Below, one piece after another: positions 1 through 12,475 of a stretch of 64,000 nucleotides of DNA. Source of the stretch: Panagrolaimus kolymaensis (taxonomy: Eukaryota; Nematoda; Chromadorea; Rhabditida; Panagrolaimidae); NCBI GenBank assembly GCA_028622995.1, contig JAJQJQ010000057.1, positions 248,001-312,000 of the forward strand. Direction: 5' to 3'. Both the position numbers and the translations under genes were made by a program. The notes under the pieces were generated by a model. It searched no databases. It had not been told where the DNA came from and saw nothing but the letters and a program-made list of their open reading frames with translations. Within the stretch, counting starts at the first letter, position 1, and the number at the start of each line of letters is the position of its first letter.

Positions 1-3000
1 TTACGCTTCAGCAACCACCACGACGTTAAAAAGAAATTGAATAAAATAAAATTTGTTTCCAATCAAATTTTTTTTCAAGGTCAAAAATAGAATACTTCAA
101 ACAAACAAACAAAAAGTTTAATTCGTCTTTAATTTGGAATATTTTGTGATCGTGCATATGTATAACTTGTTTTAAATTATTTTCAAATTAATTTTATAAA
201 TAAAAAGTTTAAAAATAAGGTTAAATTAGGGCGGTGGCAAACTAAATGTGACCCTTTTTAAAATGTTTGATGAGAATAACCACTTGGCTTCGGTATACAT
301 ACAAAAAAAAGTTAATAATGCAAAATGCAAAAATGAAGTTTATCAACTTCAAAAATAAAACTAAAAATAATTTTTTTGATGCCAAATATAGCTAAATTTA
401 AGAATAAAAAAGCAAGCGTGTAATATGCTTCCAAAAATTTTTACTTCCTTCAAGATGACAAGTCAGCCACCATCAAGCTTGTTGCCCTCCAAAGTAAGAA
501 CCAACTAAAAAAAGCTTCCATCATCAACCCTCTCATAGAATTTTGGTTATTTTTTTTAAACACAAAAGCATTCGTCAAAAATGTTATTTTTAATTTTTTT
601 AGATTTTTTCTATGACTTGTCAAACCGCCACGAAGAAGTAATGTTGAAAATAACAATGTTAAATGAAAAAATCAAGAAAAAAAAAGAAGGAACGAAAAAT
701 GTCAAAACCGTTGACGATGATGATTGTTTGTTTCTGTGGAGCAGCAACAACAACCCTTCTTGCATATTCTAGTTATGTATGTATGTTTCTCCCTCGATAT
801 TTATTCTTATTCCATTCCAATTCATTCTCTTTTCTTTTTTTTCATTTTCCAAAAAACCGATTTGATTATCAGAAGAATAAAAAGAAGGGAAGAAAAAAAC
901 AAGTCTAAAAACTGGCGAGAAAAAAAGAAAAAGAAAAATTAATGCATGAACAAAAAAATAATGTTGCGTGAAAATACTGTTTAGGTAAAAATATTGATGG
1001 ATCGTTTGTGCAATTTTTGTCGCTTTCTAACGTCCATCTTACAAAAAAAAATAATAAAGAAACATAAAATGATTGTTTTTAAACTAGAAAGATAGGGAAA
1101 AAACAATTCATATGGAGTTTTTTATTTAATTAAAAAACACAACAAGACTTCATTGGAAAGTTTCAGAAAGAAAATTGAAAGGCACAAAAGTTATAAAAAA
1201 AGAGATTATGATTTTGAATTAATAGTTTAAATAAAACAAAAGTTCAAGATTTTTACTGTTAATTTTATTCATCTTTGCTCCAAAAGGGAGATATGAAACT
1301 AACAAGTTGAACCAAATCTCAGAGATAAATAATCTGTTTCACAAGGTCGATGTTTGAAAAAATACATGCCAAAAAGTTTATTTCTTTTTATTTTACGAAG
1401 AGTGCATTGATAATTACATCAAATTAAATTTGCTTCAAGAAATAAAAGTAAAAACATTGTAATTTTAAAAATAATAATAAAAAAAGTATTTCTCTCTGCA
1501 TCAATGTCATGACAACGACAATAAATTACTACCATCTTAATTGATGGGTCCATTATCTTACGAAGTTAACTTTTTAATTTTTTTCGTTCAACAAAAAAAA
1601 CAAAGCACACTTTTTTGTCTTTTTTAAAGTGAAGAAGGAAATAGAATTTATAAAAAATAAAGGTAACTTAAAGTTGAGCAATAAAAGTTTTAAAAAATGA
1701 TATGATTAAAAGCAAAGCTCCAGCAGCTCTCAAAAACAAAAAAGCGTATTTCTGAAAACTGTAATCATTGTTTTGGAAACAACAAAAATGCAGACTTTGT
1801 GATTTGAGTGATAGCTTTTCTACCTCATCGTTTATCGACCAAGCAAATAATACCTTGTCTTCTTTTTTTTTAACAAAAATTCCTTTGTTCTTTATCAGGT
1901 AGAAAAAGAAGAAGAAAAAATGTGTTAAAAGCTGAAGAATAAATAAAGATATAAAAAGAGGAAACAATAAAATATAATTTATGACTTATTTTTTGACGTC
2001 AAAGACGAATAAGAGTTCAAAATAAAAATGTTGTTGGAAGATGTTATAAAGCAGCGGCTAGACCAATAGAAGCAATAAAAAAAAAATAGGATAAAATAAA
2101 GAGATATTTCAAACTTATAAAAACATATGTTTAAAAGATGCGATAATGGGTTTTAGTTGTAAAAACATTTTGAGAAGGATCACATAAAAAAGATTTTTTT
2201 TTGTAATAAATTTTTACATGAAATAAAACCCAATTTTTTTATCTTTTGATGAATAACATTCGAGATAACTTTTGAGAAAAAAAAACAATTGAAAAATCCA
2301 TTCGTTTCAGATACCATTTTTTAATATTTTTTTTGTTCTTCAATTCTTCGTTTTTTGACGCATTAAAAGAAAAACAATGAAAAGATAATGAATATTTTCA
2401 GATACGACTACCACAGAAGGAGATAATGGTAATAATGAATGATGTGCACCAAACGAAAACCCTTTTAAAAATGAGTTTATTTTTTGATTCAAGAGGGTTG
2501 ATGAAAATAAATTGCAATTACTCTTTCTTGCAAAAGAAATAAAAGTAAAAAAAAGCGGCGAGGGTGGTGGAAAGAAGAAAAGCATAAAAAAGAGAGTATC
2601 AAAAGGATTTATTCACTTTCAATCCGCTTTGCTTGACGTCATATAGTTAAAAAATAGACTCAAAAAAAGTTGATAGAAAAATAGAGAAAAGCATATTGAA
2701 GATTGTTTGTGAAACATTGGGAGAAACAAATAAAAGTTGCCTAAAAGTTTTGCAAGTTTAACGCAAACCAGATCATTTAATTTCTTCGTATGATAGAATA
2801 TTGGCTGTTTGAAGCAAACCCGATTCTTATCAATTCCTCCTAGAATCATTTCAGAAGTCTTGTACAAACAAAATGGTAAAAGACTAAAAATAAAAATTTG
2901 TTTTGCTAAAGCAAAACTTTCCAAAATTTCTAATTTTTCCAAGCCACTTTCATAGGAAAGAGCTGGATTTAATATTTACCTCAAATAATCGGTAATTAAT

Positions 3001-3293
3001 TAACCGAATACAAAAATGTAAAAATAATAGTTCTTTAGCAAAATACCTATGAGTTAGACGAGGTAGGATTTTTTTATGGCGAAAGAAACAAAGAAAAAGG
3101 ATTCGCGCGCCAAAAAAAATCATTCTTCATTTTTGTTATTATCAAAAACATTTTTATAGTTATATGCAAATTATCTTCGTTTATTCACATAAAAATTTGA
3201 ATCATGATTATCCTCTTCTTTTTTGTATTCAACAATCTTCAACTGTTGTTCGCGCTTGCTTGACTTCAACTGTGGTGACTTTGATGCCGGAAG
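1..3293. other. Gene-free AT-rich stretch upstream of the phosphatase gene
   Basis: About 3.3 kb rich in poly-A and poly-T runs. The open frames are short, low-complexity (K/F/S-rich) and have no convincing splice partners. I see no RNA gene or repeat family. The last few hundred bases probably hold the promoter of the tyrosine phosphatase gene, but no clear TATA box decides this. Confidence 0.5.
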
Positions 3294-5809
3294 ATGTCAA
3301 CTCTCAGAAAAACGAATAAAACTCGACGCAGTGAAAAATTAAATGATGATAAACCTCCAACAAAGCGTGAAAAAGCTGATAAAGAAAAGCCTGAAACTTA
3401 TTCAATTGAAGCAAAAGCAGCAATGAGGCAATTTGTATCTCAAATCGTTCAAAATGGAATTCATTCTCTAAGATTACAATATGCTGAAATCAAAACTTTT
3501 GTTCCTGCTGATCCATCTAAGAAGCATTTTGATGCAAATCAACCTAAATGCCGTTATAAAGATGTTCCATGTGTATGTTAACTTTTTGATATTACTGCTT
3601 TTCACTAAAATTACTTTCATTTTCAGTGGGATAAGACCCGCCTCGTCCTTACATGGCCTCCAGGTGCTTCAAGTGATTTTTTACATGCTAATTGGGTTAC
3701 TCATCATTTGATTGAATATCAATTTATTTGTTGCCAAGTAAGTTTTAAAGGTTTTTTTGTTTGGAATATTTTCTTTTATTATTGTTTTTAAGGGGCCTTT
3801 AGATGGTACAATTGGTGACTTTTGGAGATGTGTATGGCAAGAAAAGGTCAAACAAATAGTTATGCTTTGTCGATGTCAAGAGCTTGGAAAAGTATGTTTA
3901 ATTGTAACTATATATTTTTAACCAAGATGAATATTTTTAGGACAAATGTGCCCAATATTGGCCTCTTGCTGTTGGTGATTCTATGAGTCATTTTGGTTTG
4001 ACAATTAAATGTGAAAAAGTTGATTCGTCTGATAGAAGTTTCGTCCACACAAAGCTACAATTAACTTATGAAAAAGAAGTAAGAAATGTGGATCATCGCC
4101 AATGGACTACTTGGTATGGATTTACTCTCTCTAAAATTATTAATATTTCTTAATTTTAGGCCAGACAAATCAGTTCCAAAGACTCCAATGGCTCCATTTC
4201 GACTATTACAGTTTACCCGGAAGTCACCGAAGAACCCAACAATTATCCATTGCAGCGCGGGTGTTGGCCGAACAGGAACATTGGTTGCTGTTGAACTTGT
4301 TTACCAGTGAGTTTATGGACTTCTTATCAAATCTATAAGGTAAAAATCGTATTTTAGAAGCCTTGTTCATGCAAAAGTCCCAGATGTTGTTTCACTTGTC
4401 AAAGAAATACGCTCTCAAAGAAGTACAGCCGTGCAAACCGAAGATCAATTTATTTATATTCATTATGCTATATTGCAACTTTTCCACATCAAAGCGGTGG
4501 TACCTGCTCATTTCGTTCGGCGTATGCTTTTATTATTTAATGTTTTGTCACATATTTTAAACAATGAATGTTTTAGATTTTATAAAAGAATACGAAACAT
4601 ATCTTAAGCTTTTGAATGATAATGGTGGAAAAAATTTACCTATTCAAGCAACAAGTTTACCAAATCCATGTGCAAAATGTGTTAAAATTGCTGCGCATCT
4701 TAATGAAGTATCCAAAGAAGAACAACCATCATCTGAACTCAAACAAGAGTCTAAAAGAGAACGACGTAAAAAGAAGGATGATAATACGGACTATGAAAAA
4801 GCCTCTACGCCTGAACACAACAAGGACTTAGGATCAAAGAAAGAAAAACGTAGTGATGCTGCATCGAAAAAAGAAAAGAAAGGTAGTAAAAACAATGATA
4901 AAAAAGCGAAGCTACTGAGAAAATTGAAGGACAAAAATAAAGAAAAAGAAAAGAATCGTAAGTTTTTCATTTTTATCGTTGTATGCTTTTTTTGGTTATC
5001 TTTGATTTACTTCGGAAAAAATCATTTCATTTTTTAGAAAAAGGTGATGAAAAGAAAAATATTCCTGAAACACCGACGGAACTTCCATCTCAATTGCCTT
5101 TTGCTGTATCTTCATTACCGCCTCCTCAATCATTCTCATCTTTTCCACAAAAACCAACAGCTGAGCCAGCATTTTCACAACCGATGGTTCAAAACTTTAA
5201 TGGTAGCGAAATAAATAATGAAGTAAAACTTCCAACACCTGAAGAATCGCAGATGCGTCAAAATCCAAATGTTCCACCATTTCAGCTTCAACAATCATAC
5301 ACAAGTGCTCAACAAAATATTCAACAACAATTTCAACAGCCACAATTTCAAGCTCAACAACCTTCTGTTCCTGTTCCTACGCCAGCATTTGGTGCACCTA
5401 TTCAAGTTTGTTTTTAAACTTTCTTTGTTTTTTAATTGCTTTTGTTTTTTCAGAATGATATTGTCGTAGCACAACAACCGCCTCAGCCAAATCCACCTCC
5501 ATTTCAATATAAACCTCCAGCAACTTATGTGATTCAACAAGCAGGTGATAAGAATGGTATATCATTTCTGTAAATTTTTCGATTATTATTTTACATTTAT
5601 TTTTTTTAGCAATTGTCTATAATCGAAACAATGCTCAACCATATGTTAAAGCTATTGCAGCTCCTCCAGGCCAAATTCAACCTCAAATTCTTGTAAATAT
5701 GAATGGAGAATCAACGCCGCCGCCGCCATCTCATCCTCCTCAATCACCTCCTCCTCAACAACGACAACCTGGTGTACCATTTTTCGAAAACAACAATCCA
5801 TGGTCTTAA
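3294..5809 (+). CDS. Protein tyrosine phosphatase with P/Q-rich C-terminal tail
   Basis: Predicted cytosolic or nuclear phosphotyrosine phosphatase. Exons read from the sequence: 3294-3572, 3627-3737, 3793-3891, 3941-4113, 4160-4306, 4358-4521, 4577-4957, 5038-5405, 5454-5556 and 5610-5809. The catalytic domain shows, in order, the DVPCWDKTR segment, QGP..DFW, the WPD loop (split by an intron after the TG of the Trp codon), the P-loop HCSAGVGRTGT with catalytic Cys and Arg, and a QTEDQ Q-loop, so it looks active. After the domain come a Lys/Glu-rich stretch and then a long Pro/Gln-rich tail ending in a PPPPSHPPQSPPPQQ-like run. The domain resembles the many short nematode PTPs; the tail is not one I recognise. 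The start ATG lies 5' of a KTRRSEK-type basic region. An AATAAA signal follows near 5870. Confidence 0.9.
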
Positions 5810-6261
5810 AATTTATCAAATGTTTTGATTATGTGAACTTTTACTTTTGAATTCAATTTGTATGTGTAAAATAAATTCTTATTTCATTGATTTTTTTTCT
5901 TCTATTTTTACATTCCTTAGTTTTCATCATCTTTTATGTAACTGCATTTTCGTAAGAATGAATAAAGCCAATTAATTTGTAGAAAAGTGGTTTTTTCACA
6001 TTATTCATCTGATTATTTTTCTAAACAACTTTGCAACGTTGATAATTAATTAAAGATAGAGGTGAAAAAAAGTTTTCAAATTTAAAAGGTTGAATAACTT
6101 GTGATGTAAAATTTTTTTGTTAGGATCGCTATTTACAATGTCACAAAAAATAAACTTTGAAAATTTTATTTAAACAAAACTTTTACAGAATTAGCAGAAA
6201 AAAAAACTATAGGAGTTTTTATTGAATACATTTGTAGCTGGTATCGCCAGGGTAAAGAAGC
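5810..6261. other. Convergent intergenic region
   Basis: Space between the 3' ends of the phosphatase (+) and the P/Q-rich gene (-). It holds the phosphatase polyadenylation signal (AATAAA about 60 bases after the stop) and AT-rich sequence. I see nothing else. Confidence 0.5.
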
Positions 6262-7288
6262 TTATTGTTGCTAAAAATCAATATTTAAATAGTTCTTATT
6301 GCTATGTATGCTTAAAACTTACATATTGTTGTTGCTGTTGTCCCCAAATTGGAGCTTGTTGTTGAGGGGCTTGAGGTTGAGGAGCCCAAGATTGTTGTTG
6401 AGGAGCTTGTGGACTGTATTGTCCTTGTGGTTGTTGAGGAGGTTGTTGTTGGGGAAGTTCGGGTTGTGGCATGGGTTGTTGTGGTTGATAGCTATCTTGG
6501 CTTTGCCATTGGGGTTGTTGAGGTGGTTGTTGTTGAGGAAGTTCTTGTGGCATTTCTGGTTGAGGCTGGGGTTGTTGTTGATAGCTTTGTTGTTCCCATG
6601 ATTGAGGTTGGGGTTGGGGAGGTTGTTGTTGGGGAAGTTCAGGTTGGGGTTGAGGTTGTTGATATTGGCTTTGTTCTTGTTGGATCCATTGGGGCATTTG
6701 TGGTGGAGATTGTTGAATAGGAGCTTGAGGTTGGGGTTGATAAGTTTCAACTTGTTCAATGGGAGCTGGAAGCATAACAGCTTGATCGCGAGCAGGTCCA
6801 TATTGTTCTTGTGGGAATTCAATGGGTGCTTGTTGTTGAGGAAGTTGGGGTTGTTCAATCTAAAAATTACATATGTTTTATTTTATTGGCTATTAAAATT
6901 TTACTTGAGCATTGGATTGATATTCATTCATTTGTTGAGGAATGGGTTGGGGAACATCTTGGAATTGTGGTTGATAGTTGCTTTGAGGAGGTTGTTGTTG
7001 TGGCATTTCAGGTTGGGGTTGAGGTTGATAGTTATCCTGAGGCCATTGTGGTTGTTGAGGAGGTTGCTGTTGGGGAAGTTCGGGTTGTGGCATGGGTTGT
7101 TGTGGTTGATAACTATCTTGACCTTGTTGAGGAGGTTGTTGTTGTGGCATTTGAGGAGCTTCCCATTTTGGCTGTTCCGGTTGGCGGGATTCCCATCCGT
7201 TTGAAGGAGATTGCCATTCACCATGAGGCTTGCCAAAGCAAACAGCAGCAAGAGCAACTAAACCAAAAACCAAAGTAAGCTTCATCAT
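6262..7288 (-). CDS. Secreted proline/glutamine-rich repeat protein
   Basis: Three exons: 7288-6905, 6859-6323 and 6270-6262; the last encodes only Gln-Gln-stop. The protein (about 310 aa) starts MMKLTLVFGLVALAAVCFG, a clear signal peptide, then is almost entirely P/Q-rich with Trp, Tyr, Met and Asp spacers. The recurring units are close to SYQPQQPMPQPELPQQQPPQ. There is no globular domain or Cys pattern. It looks like a secreted structural or cuticle/eggshell-type low-complexity protein, but function cannot be read from sequence. A 70-bp stretch at 6426-6497 is nearly identical to 7046-7117, in exons 2 and 1 respectively, a sign of recent repeat duplication. The start was chosen by the signal peptide; the second Met (7285) is equally possible. 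A TATATAAG box lies at 7359-7366. Confidence 0.8.
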
Positions 7289-7358
7289 GATGATTGAAGG
7301 AATGAATATCAAACTGGAGAAACCAGAAAGAGTGAAGATTGTGTTCGCAATAATTTAT

Positions 7359-7366
7359 CTTATATA
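7359..7366 (-). promoter_or_regulatory. TATA box of the P/Q-rich gene
   Basis: TATATAAG on the minus strand, about 71 bases upstream of the ATG, a plausible distance for a short 5' UTR of an abundantly expressed secreted protein gene. Confidence 0.5.
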
Positions 7367-7672
7367 TGAATTCGAAAATGTGAGAATCACTCCTTTGCTC
7401 TTTCAAAGTTATTACTCATTTTTGCTTATTAGTCCTTTCCAAAATTGTAAAATGCTTCATTTTTAAAAGGTTATTCAATTAGCCTTTTATTTTTAAATGC
7501 TTTTTTTCATATAAGCACTATATTAAAAAAGTCATTTCATTTTTTTTTGGAACTTTTGTCGCTGTTCAAAAACCTCAATGCACATAATTTTTTCGAAATG
7601 TTAAAGTTTATTCAAAGTGAACAATTTTCTAAATTTTAAAAAAAGTTTCACATTAATTAATTCATTAACTTA

Positions 7673-9669
7673 TTATTGATTCCAAACTATAGTTGCAATG
7701 GATCGAGGTTCCATATCAAAGGTTAAAGTTTTGCCACTTTGTTTATCGCTTAATGAAATGGTATATGTATCTGTTTGCTGGCGGTTATCCAAAACCACAA
7801 CATTTTGATTTTGTGGAGTCACAAATCCAACAGCTTCAAAGAAATCTGTTGAAGCTGCATTGGTTTTTAAATCGATGCGTTGAGCACCGGATTGAAGGAA
7901 TTTTGCAAAATGGCCTAAAATGAAATTTTTGTTATTGGAAAGAAGTTACTATATTATTATTTTTTTACCTAAAGCATAATACATGGGTTGTTTGTAAAAT
8001 TCATCAGAAGTGTTACTGATAATAATAGGAGCATCAACATAATTTCCAACCCAATTAGGTCCACCTTGTTGGTTCACAATTAAATTCCAATCAGTCCATC
8101 CTGAAGCCCAATTTTGTAAATCTTCCATAATATCATATGAATATTGCAAAGCCCGAGACCAATCTCCCGCCATAGGAGCAGCATAATATGTGCAAGCTTC
8201 AGTTCCAAGAATAAAAGGTTCTGGATGGGCATTATGCACTTTTGTAAGCACATTGGGCCCAAGGGTTCCACCTTGAGCATCATCCAAATACCAATGAATT
8301 GCAATACCATCAACATATTTAGCTGCATCGGGATCACCGAGGATTTCATTAACATAATCAAAAATTTTATCTCGTTGATCATCATAAATCATGAGCTTGA
8401 GATTTTTTGTGATATCATTGTTTCGAAGAATGGGTCCAAGATTTTTTTTGACGTAAATTCTGTAAAATACATATTTGCTTTTAGATATAAAAAGAATGTA
8501 TAAATCTTTACTTTTCTTGAGTGGCATTAAAGTTCATTATTTGCCAATCACCTCCGCTAAAAGGTTCATTGAGAACAGTGAGACCCCAAAAATCAATTCC
8601 TTGATTATGATAAGCTTCAAAGAATCTGCAAATAAAAGAAAATTATGGTTTAAACAAAGTAGGGACTAAATGAAAGTATGGGTTTGGTAAATACTTCAGT
8701 TAGGCGTTTTTTTAGTCTTACTTATAATAATAAAGAGCAAAAGCTTCATAATATTGGCCACCCATTTCACCTTTTAGCGTTCCTTGGCCAATCATATCAC
8801 CATTTGTTTTCATCCATGCTGGAGGTGACCAAGGCGTGGAGAAAAGCTTCAATTTGCCATTGCTAACTTCTTTGGCACGTTTTATGAATGGAATCTGCAA
8901 AAGATTAGGATTAAAGATTTTTAACCTTATCTTTAAAACAAACTTTATATTTAAAATCTTCGTCAGCTAAAGCAAATGTGGTCATATTAAAATCGTTTGG
9001 GGTATCAGCATATGAATATTCGCGAGTTGAAAAATCACAGCTAGCTACGGGAACTCTCCCTGTGGTATAACTAACACCAGACGCACCATAATAGCTTTGA
9101 ATTAATTGTTCTTGTGCTGCAGCGCTAAGTTGAGCCAAATTAATGCTTGCTGCATCAGTGAAAGCTCCACCAAATCCAATAATGGTTTGATATTTTTTTG
9201 TAGTATCAAAGGTTGCAGTGATAGTTTTTGCTGATTCTAAAGACTCTTAGTTAGCTTTTTTGGTTTATTAGACAAAAAGCTTTTACTTGGAGTTAAATTT
9301 TTCTTGACGGATGAAAATGTGCCAGTGGTTCTGTCGAAACGTTTTCCACTTATGGAAGATAGATAAATTGCTGCATCACCAACATTCAAGGTTCCAAGAG
9401 GTGGGAATTCATCACAGTAAGTGGAATTACAAACACATTCAATTCTAGGATCACGTCCAGGATGAGTTCGTTGAACGCAAGTTTTTAACGCATTGATGCC
9501 TAAAAAAAGGTTACTGTAATCTTTTTAATTTTAAGCAAAAAATGCGCGACAAATGTTGTTAAGAATTTTTTGAGCCTTTCATAAGCCAAATAGAAAAAAA
9601 CAACATTATTCAAGCAAACTTACAAGAAATCGCCAAAATTACAACTATTATCGCTGCTAACAACCGCAT
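7673..9669 (-). CDS. gba: Glucosylceramidase (lysosomal glucocerebrosidase, GH30)
   Basis: Hydrolyses glucosylceramide to glucose and ceramide in the lysosome. The start at 9669 gives MRLLAAIIVVILAIS, a signal peptide. The mature N-terminus has the Cys-rich CVCNSTYCDEFPPLG segment typical of animal glucocerebrosidases. The acid/base Glu is in WGLTVLNEPFSGGDW (near 8570, minus strand). The nucleophile Glu is in FILGTEACTYYAAP (near 8200), equivalent to the LLASEAC motif of human GBA. The C-terminus ends EPRSIATIVWNQ and stops at 7673. At least eight exons are separated by short introns, for example 9290-9240 and 8725-8625. Nematodes often carry several gba paralogues, so orthology to a particular one is not claimed. 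The catalytic residues are intact, so it is probably functional. Confidence 0.93.
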
Positions 9670-10122
9670 CCTTGATGATACGTTCTGAACAATAAATGAA
9701 TTGTGCAAGGTTAATTACTTTAAAAACATATAAAGAGAGTTAGTTGTTGGCTGCTTCAAAATCTTATCAAAAAGCATTTTTTATGATGTTGAAAGGATAA
9801 ATCAAAGAAAGAAAGTGCTGGACGGTTACTCAAGAAATGGGGTAATAAAAACGATAAGGAAAGTAATAAAGCAACGCCACATGGCCGTTGAGATGTTTAA
9901 GTCCAAAAACCATATTTAATCGATTTTAAAAAATTTTATCTTCATTTACGAGCAAAACAAAAAACGACGAAACTAGCAAGTGACTAACATCAAAATTGCA
10001 AAAAAAAAGTTGAGCTAAAGTAAATTACAAATATTTTGATAAATAACTCTTGAACGAAATGTTTATATACATTTAAAACCGGAGAAAGCATCATTTCTTG
10101 TGTTGTTTCTTGAACGAATTTC
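9670..10122. other. Intergenic region between gba and the HERPUD-like gene
   Basis: Holds the promoter of the glucosylceramidase gene (both genes run on the minus strand) and the 3' UTR of the HERPUD-like gene. No conserved element stands out. Confidence 0.45.
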
Positions 10123-11530
10123 TTATTCACCAACATCCATTGGAACAGGATTTTCAGGAATTAATGAGAGGAAGAAAGAAGATACGGTCGAGCAAAAAAG
10201 ATTAAAAGGTGTTTGAGCTGGTCCTTGTGGAGGATTTGGTTGTTGTTGAGGTGCAGGAACCTCATTATTGTTATTGTCATTTTGTTGCTGGATTGCTTGA
10301 TCACCATTTTCCGCTTCAGCTTGTCCATTATTTTCTGCTTCAACACGAGGCGGTGGTTGTGGAGCCTAAAATTTAGCCATTATTAGTAAAATCAAACGCT
10401 TTCATTTTATATTTCGAGTAGAAAAATTAACCTTAAAAATGTTTCTTACCTGTACAACTCTTCTTGCAGCAGCATTGAGATTATTTTGTTCACGTTGACG
10501 ATGAACATACCAAAGAATGCAAACAATCAAAAATACAGCCAAAAATCTTTCAAATGATGAATAAAAGAATAATACCATTAGGAAAAATCCAACTCTGATT
10601 GATTTATACAAAATTCCCAAAATATCATTAACATGTTCTTCTTCGTTTGCAGCAACTTGTGGTGCTTGATTATTTCCCATATTTTGAGCATTTTGTTGAA
10701 CCATTTGTTGTTGAAGAGGATTGTTGATACCATGACCAGCCTAAAATGAATGTTTGTGAATGAGAACGAAACAGTGAAACAAAAACTTACTTGAAGGTTG
10801 AATTGCACATTATAAGGACCCGCTTGTACAAAAGGACTAAATTGTGATGCAGCAAAAATTTGTTGAGGAACAACACCACCACCTGCAGCTTGATTATATT
10901 GCATCCAAGTCATAACTGCTTGTTGATAACTCATAACATTATAATAATAAGCCATTTGTTCAGGTGTTGCATTTGCAGGAATTTGATACTGTGGAAAAGC
11001 AACAGTATTCATAGGAGTAAATGAAGTAGCATTTTGCGCAAAGAAATTTTGCTGTCCAGCAGCATTGAATCCAGCAGCGGCTGCTCCAACAATGTTAGAG
11101 TTATTGTTGTTCGATGCGTTCGCATTTGGTCGATGTCGAAGTCCAATAGGTGGTAATTGAGTTGGTTCTTTTGAAGCACAAACAAAATGAATCACTTGTG
11201 GACCAGCTTCTTCTCCAGGTTCGAAACCATCTGATGCCTTATCAGCAATTTCCCTCAAAGTTTGGGTATCTTTTAAGCAATGACCAGCATAAATAAGTTT
11301 TTGACGTTTTGGATCCTAAAAATAATATATGTAAAAAGTTTTCAAGAAGAACAAAATAAACTTACAGGTTTCGTTGGACAAATTTCATTTAGATGATTTT
11401 TTAATTGACCCACCTTCCATTCAAGTGGACAATTGATTGTTAAATCTTCAAAGGTTTGAAGAGCACAACGAATAACTAATTGAATATTTTGATTGTTGTT
11501 AGATCCTGTTGATGAAGAAGATTGAGACAT
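10123..11530 (-). CDS. HERPUD-like ER membrane ubiquitin-like protein (ERAD)
   Basis: Homocysteine-inducible ER protein family (HERPUD1/2), a scaffold in the HRD1/Derlin ER-associated degradation complex. The N-terminal ubiquitin-like domain runs from about residue 15 to 95 (IQLVIRCALQTFEDL, then KRQKLIYAGHCLKD). A long Asn/Gln/Ala-rich linker contains NPLQQQMVQQ. A hydrophobic hairpin or membrane segment follows (ILYKSIRVGFFLMVLFFY and FLAVFLIVCILWY), then a cytosolic Q/N-rich tail ending FFLSLIPENPVPMDVGE, close to the SLIPEGP tail of vertebrate HERPUD. Exons start at 11530 with introns near 11317-11365, 10743-10791 and 10367-10449. The neighbouring Derlin gene on the opposite strand belongs to the same pathway, and the shared intergenic region carries UPR-type motifs (see the separate entries). 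Confidence 0.9.
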
Positions 11531-11658
11531 CCTGAAAAATAAAGTACTTGTAAAAACTAAAACTGATTTAAAAAATATATACATAAAAATAAAAAGTTTC
11601 ATTTTAAAACCACGCCATAAAAAGCTATCAAACGCAAACACTATGGGAAATCACGAAT

Positions 11659-11678
11659 AAAAACACGTCAGCATAAAG
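11659..11678 (-). promoter_or_regulatory. UPR-type element upstream of the HERPUD-like gene
   Basis: On the minus strand this reads CTTTATGCTGACGTGTTTTT, 129 bases upstream of the HERPUD-like ATG. TGACGTG is the core recognised by XBP1/ATF6-type bZIP factors (UPRE). The same 20 bases occur in the opposite orientation at 12340-12359 before Derlin. Confidence 0.65.
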
Positions 11679-11886
11679 CCTTATACATAAAACAAAAATA
11701 CGCACTTTTTTCCCTCACCCTTACCAACCACCCAATAACGTTGTAGAAAAAAAAAGAGAAGAAGAGATCGTCGTCCACACACAACAATGAGAAAAATATC
11801 CTTGTTCTTACTTATTTCTAAGAAGAAGCGATTTCCTTCTTAGAAAAATCAATTATTGCCGCAGGGAAAGGAGAATGAAAAAATCG

Positions 11887-11894
11887 ACACGTCA
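11887..11894 (-). promoter_or_regulatory. Third TGACGTGT motif in the shared promoter
   Basis: A further TGACGTGT core (minus strand) between the two mirrored elements. Its flanks differ from the other two. Confidence 0.45.
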
Positions 11895-12339
11895 AAAAAA
11901 GAAAAAATTACAATAATAGTTTTTTTAGTTGAAAGTTGTAAAAAAAATTAATCTATAAACATTCTAGAAAAAGCTAACAAAATTTTTTTTTGTGCGTTCA
12001 TTTTTGTCAAATAAAAAAAAACGCGGACGACGAAAAAATTGAGGGAGAACAATTAAAACATTTTGCATTGAGAAAAAAAGGGTCAATGTTTTTCTGTTTC
12101 GTCAGCTGATAACGCATAAACGTTGAATAGTGAATATTATGAAAGACGACTAACTAAACTAACTACTTTTAAAAATAGCGCCATTTCCTTCAAATTGATC
12201 GTTTTCGTTCGTTGTTTTTTTCTCATACATACTTCTTTCGTTTATATGGGGCATTGTGTCTATTCTAAAATGAAGCATATTTGTTTCCATTCCATTTTTT
12301 TTCCTTCTCCATCATCCAATTTTTTTACTGCCTTTTTGC

Positions 12340-12359
12340 CTTTATGCTGACGTGTTTTT
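12340..12359 (+). promoter_or_regulatory. UPR-type element upstream of Derlin
   Basis: CTTTATGCTGACGTGTTTTT on the plus strand, 117 bases upstream of the Derlin ATG. It is a perfect inverted copy of 11659-11678, so each gene has the same element in the same orientation and at nearly the same distance. Confidence 0.65.
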
Positions 12360-12475
12360 AGTATAACTTTCGTTCATTTTTTCTTCGCTATTCTATCATA
12401 AATAATATTTAGTACATATTTTTCTGAAACGTTTTTCTCAAACATTTATTTCATTTTTTAGTGTCAAACAAAAAG

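Noticed and set aside
1..27. C-terminus of a minus-strand gene reading into the window edge
   Set aside because: Only a handful of Val/Ala codons precede a stop, with no acceptor or homology to support it.
6299..7278. Plus-strand Leu/Val-rich frames opposite the P/Q-rich gene
   Set aside because: They are antisense images of CAA/CCA repeats. The minus-strand frame has the signal peptide and correct splice sites.
8144..8503. Plus-strand frame over glucosylceramidase
   Set aside because: It is antisense to conserved GH30 exons and has no independent features.
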